Below are positions 16,756-24,453 of a DNA stretch of 64,000 bases, in pieces. The notes under the pieces are model-generated. The model saw only the letters and a list, made by a program, of their open reading frames with translations, did not search any database and had not been told where the DNA came from. The position numbers were made by a program, and so were the translations under genes. How positions within the stretch are numbered: position 1 is the first letter of the stretch; every line of letters starts with the position of its first letter. The DNA is from Halobacillus fulvus (lineage in GTDB: Bacteria; Bacillota; Bacilli; Bacillales; Halobacillaceae), in contig SCFO01000008.1 in the NCBI GenBank assembly GCA_004078665.1, forward strand, positions 1 to 64,000. Reading direction: 5' to 3'.

Positions 16756-16780
16756 TTTTTAAACGGTTTGAACGACGCTT

Positions 16781-18262
16781 TTAGTTGGAGCTGCGTTTGT
16801 TCTGGAAGTTACCGCGTTTTCCTTTATTGCCACCGAAGTTGCGGTTGCGGGACTTGTTCTTATTGCTAAAGTTACGGTTTCCGCCTTTACGGTAGTTGTT
16901 CTTTTTGCCTTTGCCTTTGAACTTATCACGCTGAGCGGTCTTGACACTGATCGGCTGTACGTGGGACAGGCGAACAGGTACTTCGCTGCGCTCTTTCGTC
17001 ATCATTTTCAAGGCTGCTGCGACAAGATCAGAAGCATCATGCTGCTCCAGAAGCTCGTTCGCTGATTGACGGTAGTTTTTCAGATCGTTGTTATCGATCG
17101 TTTCGATCAGTTTTTCTACCGCAATTTTTTGTTGGCCGCGAGCCGCTTCTTCAGAAGATGGAACCTTCAGGCGTTCCACTTTCTTCTTCGTGATTTTTTC
17201 AATCAGGTGAAGCTGGTCTTTTTCACGCGGTGTGACAAAGGAGATGGACTCCCCTTTACGTCCGGCACGGCCAGTACGACCGATACGGTGCACATAGCTT
17301 TCAGGATCCTGCGGGATATCGAAGTTGTACACGTGAGATACTTCTGAAATATCAAGACCACGTGCAGCAACGTCTGTTGCGACAAGGATTTCGATACGTC
17401 CGCGCTTGAACTTGTTCAGCGTTGACATACGCTTACCTTGGGTCAAGTCACCGTGGATACCTTCTGCGCTGAATCCACGTGCTTGAAGGCCGTCAGCTAC
17501 TTCATCGACACGGCGCTTCGTACGTCCGAAGACGATCGCAAGAGCTGGGTCGTGAATATCAAGAAGACGTGTCAGTGTATCGAACTTGTGCTTCTCTGGA
17601 ATTTCCACGTAGAACTGCTCGATATTTTCGACTGTCATTTCTTTCGCTTTCACTTTCACTTCTTCCGGGTTGTTCATCAGCGTTGTCGCGATGTCACGGA
17701 TTTCTTTCGGCATCGTTGCAGAGAAAAGCAATGTTTGACGCTTCTCTGGAAGAGCCTTCAGGATGTCACGGATATCATCGATGAATCCCATGTTCAGCAT
17801 TTCATCCGCTTCGTCAAGGACAGCTGTGTGTACTTGATCTAGGCGAATCGTTTTGCGACGGATGTGATCCAATAGACGACCTGGTGTCGCTACGACAATC
17901 TGATTGGATTTAAGCGCGCGGATTTGACGCTCCATGTTGGAACCGCCATAAATCGGCAGGGCACGAACGCCTTTGCCTTTTCCGATGCGGTTGATTTCTT
18001 CTGCAACTTGGATGGCAAGCTCACGTGTTGGAGCTACAACAAGACCCTGAACGGCCTTGGTCTGCTTGTGGATTTTCTCAAGCATCGGAATTCCGAATGC
18101 TGCCGTTTTCCCTGTCCCTGTCTGCGCCTGGCCGATTACATCTTTTCCTTCGAGGCCTAATGGAATGGTTTGCTCTTGAATTGGTGTTGTTTCTTCAAAA
18201 CCCATGATGTCCAAGGATTTCAAAATTGGTTCTGATAAACCTAGTGAATTAAATGTTGTCAC
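16781..18262 (-). CDS. cshA: DEAD-box RNA helicase CshA
   Basis: The 493-residue helicase has all DEAD-box motifs in order: Q-motif near residue 29, AQTGTGKT (about 45), PTREL, GG, TPGR, DEAD, SAT, then RGLD and HRIGRTGR in the second RecA domain, and a basic Gly/Asn/Arg/Lys-rich tail. CshA in B. subtilis works with RNA polymerase, the degradosome and ribosome assembly, especially in the cold. The start is GTG with AAAGGAG 10 nt before it. A possible attenuator lies in the leader (18326-18366). Confidence 0.95.
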   Translation of the reverse strand: MTTFNSLGLSEPILKSLDIMGFEETTPIQEQTIPLGLEGKDVIGQAQTGTGKTAAFGIPMLEKIHKQTKAVQGLVVAPTRELAIQVAEEINRIGKGKGVRALPIYGGSNMERQIRALKSNQIVVATPGRLLDHIRRKTIRLDQVHTAVLDEADEMLNMGFIDDIRDILKALPEKRQTLLFSATMPKEIRDIATTLMNNPEEVKVKAKEMTVENIEQFYVEIPEKHKFDTLTRLLDIHDPALAIVFGRTKRRVDEVADGLQARGFSAEGIHGDLTQGKRMSTLNKFKRGRIEILVATDVAARGLDISEVSHVYNFDIPQDPESYVHRIGRTGRAGRKGESISFVTPREKDQLHLIEKITKKKVERLKVPSSEEAARGQQKIAVEKLIETIDNNDLKNYRQSANELLEQHDASDLVAAALKMMTKERSEVPVRLSHVQPISVKTAQRDKFKGKGKKNNYRKGGNRNFSNKNKSRNRNFGGNKGKRGNFQNKRSSN

Positions 18263-18325
18263 TTATTTCATACTCCTTTAAAAATAAAAGTTCTTCTATC
18301 TTGATTTATATGCCTATAAACATGT

Positions 18326-18366
18326 AAAAAAAGCCTTCTGCCACAGGACTCGGGAAGAGGCTTCTC
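18326..18366 (-). promoter_or_regulatory. Terminator-like hairpin in the cshA leader
   Basis: On the minus strand AAGCCTCTTCC and GGCAGAAGGCTT form an imperfect stem followed by seven T residues. It ends about 65 nt upstream of the cshA start and downstream of the likely promoter, a TATGAT-like -10 near 18395. This is the arrangement expected for transcription attenuation, or for a short separate RNA. Confidence 0.55.
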
Positions 18367-18497
18367 TGGTATCTGCCTGATAGATTCATTCATCATAACA
18401 CATATAACATTATATATTCTACACATTTTCTCTATGCTTTTCAAACAGAACAATGATAAAATGATTGCAAACTGACTTATACCAGAGGAGGACCCCA

Positions 18498-19409
18498 ATG
18501 AATAAACCTCCAATTCATCCCTATATCATTTTATTTATCGGGGTATTATCCATTTCAACTTCAGCCATATTTGTAAAATTGGCGGGAGATGCACCTTCTT
18601 CCATCATCGCGTTTTACAGATTGGCGCTGGCTGTGTTGATCATGTCCCCTTATGTATTATGGAAACATTTTGATGAAATCAAACAAGTCCCAAAAAAAGA
18701 TTGGATTCTTGCTGTCTTTTCAGGAATTTTTCTCGCGTTTCACTTTATCCTTTGGTTTGAGTCGCTGAATTATACATCTGTCGCCAGCTCCGTCGTACTC
18801 GTTGCCCTTCAGCCCGTGTTCGCTTTTGTCGGCACGTACATCTTCTTCAAGGAACGATTTGCTGTCGGGGCGGTTTTGAGCCTAGTCATCACCATCACCG
18901 GAAGCGTTATCATCGGTTGGGGAGACTTCCAAATCAGCGGCATGGCATTGTTCGGCGATGTTCTAGCAATAGCTGGAGCGATGATGGTGACCGGGTATTT
19001 CCTGCTCGGCCAGAACCTGAGGCAACGCCTGTCCCTGATGACCTATACATTCATCGCATATGGTATGGCAGCCGTGACGCTTCTTATCTATAACCTTGCG
19101 CTTCAGGAATCGTTTAGTGGCTATAACGGAAATCAGTGGCTGATCTTCTTATTTTTAGCGATCATCCCGACCTTTTTTGGCCACTCCCTGTTCAACTGGA
19201 CCTTGCGCTGGGTCAGTACATCGACGATTTCCATGGCCGTCCTGCTCGAACCGATTGGCGCTTCGTTGCTTGCCTATTGGATTTTGAGTGAAGTGATCAC
19301 ATGGACCCAATGGCTTGGAGGAGCCATCGTCATTTTCGGACTGATGATGTTCATCTTCAGCACGACGAAAAAAGTAAAACCGAGATTAACGCATGCAACA
19401 CGCAAGTGA
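18498..19409 (+). CDS. DMT superfamily (EamA) transporter
   Basis: The 303-residue protein has ten hydrophobic segments arranged as two EamA repeats, the second including FAFVGTYIFFKERF and later EPIGASLLAYWIL. Members export metabolites such as amino acids or purines; the substrate cannot be read from sequence. Start ATG 18498 has GAGGAGG at spacing 7. It is divergent from cshA and 59 nt upstream of degV. Confidence 0.88.
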   Translation: MNKPPIHPYIILFIGVLSISTSAIFVKLAGDAPSSIIAFYRLALAVLIMSPYVLWKHFDEIKQVPKKDWILAVFSGIFLAFHFILWFESLNYTSVASSVVLVALQPVFAFVGTYIFFKERFAVGAVLSLVITITGSVIIGWGDFQISGMALFGDVLAIAGAMMVTGYFLLGQNLRQRLSLMTYTFIAYGMAAVTLLIYNLALQESFSGYNGNQWLIFLFLAIIPTFFGHSLFNWTLRWVSTSTISMAVLLEPIGASLLAYWILSEVITWTQWLGGAIVIFGLMMFIFSTTKKVKPRLTHATRK

Positions 19410-19468
19410 TGAGTCACAAAATTTGTTAAAATAGAAGCAAGAACGATTATTTGAGAGCAGGTGAGCTA

Positions 19469-20323
19469 ATGACAATTCATATTGTAGTTGATGGAGGCGG
19501 AGATTTTCCTGAAGGAATGATCGAACGCTATCAGTTGAAATTCGTTCCCTTGAATCTGCACTTCGGGGACGAGCAATACAAGACCAATGTGACGATTGAT
19601 AATGCGACCTTTTATAAAAAATTAAAAGAATCAGAGGAATTGCCAAGGTCGTCGTCACCAAGTCCCCATGATTTCTATGAAACCTATAAAGCCATTCCAT
19701 CCGAGGATTCGATTCTTGTCCTTACCTTGACAGAAGGGCTGAGCAGCACGTATGAGAGTGCTGTAATGGGGAAAAATCTGTTACTCGAAGAAGAGCCGGA
19801 TCGTGAGATTGCCGTTTTAAATACGAAGACAGCTTCTTGCGGCATCACATTGCTTGTCAACGAAGCGACAACGAAAATCGAGGAAGGTCTTTCCTTCGAT
19901 GCTCTCGTTTCTCATATGGAGGAACGAATCGAAAAAACGACAACGCTCTTCATTTTGAAAACACTAGAGAACGTCATCAAAGGCGGACGTCTGGACCGCG
20001 TGAAAGGCACGATCGCCAAAACACTGAACATCAAGCTCCTCATGCGCGCCGCGGACGAAGGCGGAATCGAAGTGACCGAAAAGGTTCGCGGAGACAAAAA
20101 GTCGCTGCGCCGCTTCATCGAACAAATCGGCGAGTATGCTCAAAACGTGGAAGACCGGGTCATCACGCTCTCCCACACCAATGATCCTACTCGCGGCCAG
20201 CAGGTTTTGGACAAGATCAAAGACCGCTATCCGTTCAAAGACAGTCTATTCATGGAAACCGGACCGCTGATTTCCACGTATGCAGGAGAAGGCGGGATTG
20301 TCATCGCCTTTTTCAAGGACTAA
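19469..20323 (+). CDS. DegV family fatty-acid-binding protein
   Basis: The 284-residue protein has the DegV fold: an N-terminal domain starting IHIVVDGGGDFP, the fatty-acid-pocket segment RSSSPSPHDF, and GGRLDRVKGTIAKTLNIK in the second domain. Family members act as the FakB subunit that presents fatty acids to the kinase FakA. No fakA is in this window. Start ATG 19469 follows AGGTGAG closely. It ends in a clear shared terminator. Confidence 0.9.
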   Translation: MTIHIVVDGGGDFPEGMIERYQLKFVPLNLHFGDEQYKTNVTIDNATFYKKLKESEELPRSSSPSPHDFYETYKAIPSEDSILVLTLTEGLSSTYESAVMGKNLLLEEEPDREIAVLNTKTASCGITLLVNEATTKIEEGLSFDALVSHMEERIEKTTTLFILKTLENVIKGGRLDRVKGTIAKTLNIKLLMRAADEGGIEVTEKVRGDKKSLRRFIEQIGEYAQNVEDRVITLSHTNDPTRGQQVLDKIKDRYPFKDSLFMETGPLISTYAGEGGIVIAFFKD

Positions 20324-20350
20324 GTGTGCGAAGAAAATGGATGAATATTT

Positions 20351-20383
20351 AAAAGCCGGAGGGATCGCCCCTCCGGCTTTTTT
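20351..20383. terminator. Bidirectional terminator degV / esterase
   Basis: AAAGCCGGAGGG and CCCTCCGGCTTTTTT form a strong stem-loop between the convergent genes. Confidence 0.92.
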
Positions 20384-20390
20384 CTTTGAT

Positions 20391-21077
20391 TTACGCTAAG
20401 AATCTATAAACTCTTTGGCACAGCTCGTCTTTATCGTCTCCATGACAAATAAGGTGTTTAGACTTTTTCAGAAAAACGAGTTCGCGTTCCTCAGAAGGAA
20501 TCTCTTTGTCGAGAAACAGAGCGGCTTCTCTCGGGACCATTCCGTCCTGCTCGCCCTGGATGATCATGACCGGACAACGGACATGCGCCAAATAAGGACG
20601 GGTAAACTGGACACATCGCATAAATTCCAGCGTTGAGAAAAAGTACGTCTGCTTCAGCTTTTTCTGGTACCTTAGGAACAGTTCATTCGAAGCGAGCATT
20701 CCTTTGTAGGCATCGACCGCTATTTCCAAAATGTCCTTATACATTTGTGGCAGACTGACATATTTACCAGCCGCAGATAACAGCACAAGCTTATCGACTC
20801 TATGTTTAGCCGCGAGATACGCTGCAATCATCCCACCCATTGAAAACCCGATGATGACGATCGTATCGTTCCTTTTTTTCAAATCGATCAACGCAAGCTC
20901 CGCGGTGGCGATCCACTCCTGATAATAATGACCATATAAATCCAGCTGTTCGCCGTGTCCTGGCAACGTAGGATTGGCAAACTCCCAGTCTGTCCGCTTT
21001 TTCAAAAAATCTACGAGCGGCTGCACCTCTTCAGGGCTTCCTGTATATCCATGAATACATAAGCAACCTACACTCAT
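20391..21077 (-). CDS. Alpha/beta hydrolase, carboxylesterase (Est30-like)
   Basis: The 228-residue hydrolase has the oxyanion-side motif IHGYTGSPEEV, nucleophile elbow GFSMGG (Ser near 91), acid QGEQDGMVP and histidine KSKHLICHGDD. It matches the small monoacylglycerol lipase/carboxylesterase family (Est30, YvaK). It should be cytoplasmic, as no signal peptide is seen. Start ATG 21077 has GGAGG within 9 nt; an upstream reading to 21146 would run into yppG. Confidence 0.9.
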   Translation of the reverse strand: MSVGCLCIHGYTGSPEEVQPLVDFLKKRTDWEFANPTLPGHGEQLDLYGHYYQEWIATAELALIDLKKRNDTIVIIGFSMGGMIAAYLAAKHRVDKLVLLSAAGKYVSLPQMYKDILEIAVDAYKGMLASNELFLRYQKKLKQTYFFSTLEFMRCVQFTRPYLAHVRCPVMIIQGEQDGMVPREAALFLDKEIPSEERELVFLKKSKHLICHGDDKDELCQRVYRFLA

Positions 21078-21094
21078 CCTTCTACACCTCCAAC

Positions 21095-21125
21095 TAAGAA
21101 AAGGCGCGCCCATGCTAGAGCGCGC
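21095..21125 (-). terminator. Terminator of yppG-like gene
   Basis: GCGCGC and GCGCGC pair around a 10-nt loop, followed by TTTTCTT on the minus strand. The stem is short but very GC-rich. Confidence 0.65.
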
Positions 21126-21126
21126 A

Positions 21127-21495
21127 TCATTTGATTCCTTTAACAAAGGAACCGATCCCTTTGACGATCGGACTCACCTGTTGCACCGTTTTGACAACCT
21201 GACCTGTCGTCGACATCATCTTATCGAAATCCAGCTGTCCCTCTTCATTCTGAAAATAATTCATCCAGCCTTTCGGAGCTGCTCCAGTATGAAAAGCAGG
21301 GTCAAAATTTTCATTCTCGATAGTTCCATTATACCCGTTCATATAGGGACTATACCCGTAGGGAACCTGGTACCCATTCTGGTAATAGCCTTGAACAGGC
21401 CATTCATTCATCTGTTGCATTTGCGGGGGAAACGCTCTCTGATATCCGTATTGGTAACGAAGCCAATCCTGCCAGTATTGTTGATTCTGATACAT
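21127..21495 (-). CDS. YppG-like protein
   Basis: The 122-residue protein has an N-terminal half rich in Tyr, Gln, Asn and Gly (repeated YQ, YN and PY runs). Its C-terminal part reads GQLDFDKMMSTTGQVVKTVQ and QVSPIVKGIGSFVKG, the signature of the YppG family. Its function is unknown; the low-complexity Tyr/Gln/Asn composition is like that of spore coat or cell-surface proteins, which is only a suggestion. No signal peptide or membrane segment is seen. Confidence 0.82.
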   Translation of the reverse strand: MYQNQQYWQDWLRYQYGYQRAFPPQMQQMNEWPVQGYYQNGYQVPYGYSPYMNGYNGTIENENFDPAFHTGAAPKGWMNYFQNEEGQLDFDKMMSTTGQVVKTVQQVSPIVKGIGSFVKGIK

Positions 21496-21615
21496 TTGAC
21501 ATCCACCTTTAGCGCATTTGTAAGTAGCCTATGTCGGGCGCTCTAAAAAGGTGAAGAAAGACTAAAAAATGCTTCTCTTAGTGGACAGACTTCCATCCTA
21601 CTAATGGCTCAGAAA

Positions 21616-21725
21616 GTTTCCGTGTATGAAAAGCAGAGCGTGGAAGGACGGGCGAGCGCTGAGCTTCCTCCCATAGGAGTCTCGCGATTTCCCGCCCTTC
21701 CTTCCCAAAATAGATGAACGGAAAC
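21616..21725 (-). repeat. Dispersed palindromic element, copy C (short form, inverted)
   Basis: Begins GTTTCCG, ends CGGAAAC. The reverse strand carries CGCGAGACTCCTATGGGAGG and GAAGCTCAGCGC. It lacks both the central module and most of the GGAAAGCGAG arm, so it is the shortest copy. Confidence 0.8.
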
Positions 21726-21783
21726 AACATTCGACTCGAGTCACACTCTTCCAAAACAACACATCTACCGTTACAAAGTGAAT

Positions 21784-21819
21784 AAAAAAAAGACAAGTGA
21801 TGGAATCATCACTTGACCT
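21784..21819 (-). terminator. Terminator of glutaredoxin gene
   Basis: CAAGTGATG and CATCACTTG pair around GAAT/ATTC, followed by TTTTTTTT on the minus strand, directly after the stop. Confidence 0.88.
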
Positions 21820-21820
21820 C

Positions 21821-22102
21821 TCAGGAAAAATTCATAGCATCATTATTCAAAAAGCGATTCTCATAAGGCAAACCCAAGACACGCTTTAATTTTCGTTCCT
21901 GAAAGCCCAGTACTTTCTCTCCATTTATAAAAGTTGCCGGTGTTCCGTATACTTTTTGACTTTGTAATTCTCTAAAGTATTCGCGATTATCGGATATATT
22001 ACGTTCTTCGTATTGAACATTCCATTCTGATAGTTTCTCAAGAATTAAGTCACACTTAGAGCAATTCCGACTAGTGTACACGACAACTGTAGAGTCATTC
22101 AT
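21821..22102 (-). CDS. Glutaredoxin-like protein
   Basis: A thioredoxin-fold protein of 93 residues with the redox motif CSKC (residues 14-17, VVVYTSRNCSKCD) and the cis-proline segment YGTPATFING. It resembles NrdH/YruB-type glutaredoxins that reduce disulfides or work with ribonucleotide reductase, but no partner is adjacent. It is a single-gene unit. Confidence 0.88.
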   Translation of the reverse strand: MNDSTVVVYTSRNCSKCDLILEKLSEWNVQYEERNISDNREYFRELQSQKVYGTPATFINGEKVLGFQERKLKRVLGLPYENRFLNNDAMNFS

Positions 22103-22237
22103 AGCTGCCCCTCCTATTTTCCAGACCTGATGAATTCTATTTATCTACGTATATTTTACCCAGATCTCTGCCAGTTAAACCTATTTATAATAATAGATAG
22201 GCAATTGCGATATGTAAAGGGGACACCCCCTTATTAG

Positions 22238-22867
22238 TTAACCTAATGCTTCCTCAAGCGGCTGTTCTCCGCTGATCAAATCAAAACTTTTGTTCTCAGC
22301 GCGCGGTGACGAAAGGAGGTGGACGATCGTTTCAGCGACGTCTTCTCTCGGAATCTCACCGAAATCATTGATGTGATCCTGCAGTCTCACTTTTCCTATT
22401 CCCGGTTCGTTGGTCAGGCTGCCTGGCCGGACAATGGTGTAAGGAACGCCCGATGATTTCAAGTACTCGTCTGCACGATGTTTGGCGTATAAGTAATGCT
22501 TGATCCCGTCCGTACCTAAATGCGGACGATCTGCTGCCATGGAGCTGAGCATGACGAAACGATATACACCGAAATGTTTCGCACGGTCGACCGCCTTGAT
22601 CGCCCCTTCTTGATCGATCAGAATCGTTTTATCTGCCCCAGTATCCGCTCCTGAACCAGCCGCGAAAATGACGGCATCCACTCCATGAAACGCACTCTCG
22701 AAATCTTTTTCAAGATCGCCGATGACTGTCTGGACATTCAGCTCTTCAAACTGCGGAATTTGATCGGAGTTGCGCACCATCGCGACGGGCTGATGCTCCC
22801 CGTCCTTCAGTTTTTGGACGATATGTTTACCTACTTGGCCATTTGCGCCGATTACTAACACCTTCAC
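22238..22867 (-). CDS. NAD(P)-binding SDR protein (YhfK-like)
   Basis: An atypical short-chain dehydrogenase of 209 residues with the dinucleotide motif GANGQVGKH at the N-terminus, FAAGSGADTG, and YLYAKHRADEYL carrying the Tyr-Lys pair. It falls with YhfK and NmrA/NAD(H)-sensor-like proteins. Its substrate is unknown. The start ATG has AAAGGAGG upstream. Confidence 0.88.
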   Translation of the reverse strand: MKVLVIGANGQVGKHIVQKLKDGEHQPVAMVRNSDQIPQFEELNVQTVIGDLEKDFESAFHGVDAVIFAAGSGADTGADKTILIDQEGAIKAVDRAKHFGVYRFVMLSSMAADRPHLGTDGIKHYLYAKHRADEYLKSSGVPYTIVRPGSLTNEPGIGKVRLQDHINDFGEIPREDVAETIVHLLSSPRAENKSFDLISGEQPLEEALG

Positions 22868-23027
22868 TGTAAAACCTCCTTTAGGCTTATAGTCTATAAA
22901 TTTCCCATTCCGTTTTGTTCATAAACGGCTGAATGTCCAAGCAGGAGTGCCACCCGCCTCCGTCGAACTCTTTCTACTAGACTCTACTCCCTCCAGCACC
23001 AGCATCCATTTAACAAAAATTTAAAAA

Positions 23028-23110
23028 CTTCCGTTACTTTTATCAGTAGTGAATGGGCCGGGAATTCACTCGCTTTCCCGGCCCCCTCTGCTTAAATAGC
23101 TAAACGGAAG
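23028..23110 (+). repeat. Palindromic element, copy D1 (internally deleted)
   Basis: Ends CTTCCGTTA and TAAACGGAAG. Inside, GGGCCGGGAA and the TTTCCCGGCCC arm pair, and CACTCGCTTTCC is the reverse complement of the core GGAAAGCGAGTG. Only the arm portion of the element remains. Confidence 0.65.
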
Positions 23111-23281
23111 CATCGTATTGGAAGCCTGTATCGCATGGTGCGGTGGGGAAACGGCTAGTATTTCACGGGACAAGGGGCTATGCGATACCTCAGGAGGCAT
23201 AGCTTGACGGGGATCGCAGGCCCACGTGGGAAAGCGAGTGATTTCCCTTCCCTCCAAGCTCTGTTGTACATAAACGGAAAC
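23111..23281 (+). repeat. Palindromic element, copy D2 (diverged)
   Basis: The right half is clear: GGAAAGCGAGTGATTTCCC, then CCTCC and the end CGGAAAC. The left half is altered and holds a separate inverted repeat (TATCGCATGG / ATGCGATA). It abuts copy D1. Confidence 0.6.
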
Positions 23282-23318
23282 CGTATTTAGACAAGAAGTT
23301 ATACAAGGAGGAAATGGA

Positions 23319-24410
23319 ATGGCGAATACGTATGGGGTGACTGGGTTTCCGGGGTATTTGGCGACGGAGCTGTTAAAGGAGCTTTTCCGTCAGGGCTATC
23401 CGGTCGACCACATTTACCTGATTCACGAGGCCTCAATGAAAGAAAAGGCGGCGGCTCAGCTCAAGAAGATGGACGACTGGATCGATTCTGAAAAGGTCAC
23501 GCTCGTTCAAGGCGACATTACAGAACCCCAGCTCGGCATCGCTCCGAAAACATTCGTGGAAATGCAAAAGACCGTCACTCATTTCTGGCACCTTGCCGCG
23601 CTTTATGACTTAGCGGTTTCTTTGCCTGCCTCCTGGCGGGTGAACGTTCACGGGACAAGAAAAGTCAATGAAGCGCTGGGATCCTTTTCTAATTTAAAAC
23701 GGTACCTCTATTTCAGCACCGCTTACGTTTCAGGCAAAAGGGAAGGCACTATAAAAGAACAGGAGCTCGGCCACCAAGAAGGGTTTAAAAATCATTATGA
23801 ATATACAAAATATGAAGCGGAAGTCCTCGTAGAACAAAGGAAAGCGGACTTGCCGGTGACCATCATTCGTCCTGGAATCGTCGTCGGCCATTCCAAAACA
23901 GGAGAAACAGCCAAATTCGATGGACCCTATTCGATTCTGAATGCCCTGCACCAGTTTGCTTCTCTTCCCGTCCTTCCCTACATCGGGGCAGGAACGGCTA
24001 AGGTCAACCTTGTCCCTCAGGACTATGTCATCCAGGCTTCGATTTACTTGACCCACCACGACAAGGGAATCGGCCAGACGTACCATTTAACCGATCCCAG
24101 CCCTTATCAGGCACGTGACATCTACAACATGTTTGCGGACTATTTGTTGACCAAAACACCCCGAGGAACCGTTCCGATAGCTGTTGCGCGCCAAGCTCTT
24201 CAGGTTTCGTCGGTCAGAAAGTGGCTTGGCATCCAGAAACAAGCCCTCGATTACTTCCTGTGCGAGAGTGAATACGACGCCTCCAATGCGACACTGGATT
24301 TAAAAGGGGCTGGCATCTATTGTCCTGATTTCGCCGATTACTACCCTGTCCTGATTGATTATTATGAAGCCCATCGCCATGAGCGAGACAAACATGTTTC
24401 GATTTTATAA
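23319..24410 (+). CDS. SDR family thioester/acyl reductase-like protein
   Basis: The 363-residue protein is an extended SDR of the thioester-reductase/fatty acyl-CoA reductase (NAD_binding_4) type. It has TGFPGYLATELL at the N-terminus, the Tyr-Lys catalytic pair in YEYTKYEAE and RPGIVVGHS. It has no carrier or adenylation domain, so it is a stand-alone reductase or epimerase; the substrate is unknown. It stands alone between repeat D2 and a terminator. Confidence 0.85.
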   Translation: MANTYGVTGFPGYLATELLKELFRQGYPVDHIYLIHEASMKEKAAAQLKKMDDWIDSEKVTLVQGDITEPQLGIAPKTFVEMQKTVTHFWHLAALYDLAVSLPASWRVNVHGTRKVNEALGSFSNLKRYLYFSTAYVSGKREGTIKEQELGHQEGFKNHYEYTKYEAEVLVEQRKADLPVTIIRPGIVVGHSKTGETAKFDGPYSILNALHQFASLPVLPYIGAGTAKVNLVPQDYVIQASIYLTHHDKGIGQTYHLTDPSPYQARDIYNMFADYLLTKTPRGTVPIAVARQALQVSSVRKWLGIQKQALDYFLCESEYDASNATLDLKGAGIYCPDFADYYPVLIDYYEAHRHERDKHVSIL

Positions 24411-24424
24411 GGATATACAAAAAT

Positions 24425-24450
24425 AAGCAGCGGGTTTGCCCCGCTGCTTC
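24425..24450. terminator. Bidirectional terminator SDR / ABC-F
   Basis: AAGCAGCGGG and CCCGCTGCTT form a perfect 10-bp stem between convergent genes. T runs are short. Confidence 0.8.
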
Positions 24451-24453
24451 TCC

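Larger units (their letters stand above)
22868..23318. other. Intergenic region with two degenerate palindromic elements
   Basis: These 451 bases hold two tandem diverged copies of the dispersed element (23028-23110 and 23111-23281). No gene is supported; an ORF on the minus strand here only translates the repeat. The SDR gene starts 38 nt after the second copy with AAGGAGG. Confidence 0.7.

Noticed and set aside
18268-18513. An 81-codon minus-strand ORF in the cshA leader
   Set aside because: It crosses the leader hairpin and the promoter of the divergent transporter gene, and has no ribosome site.
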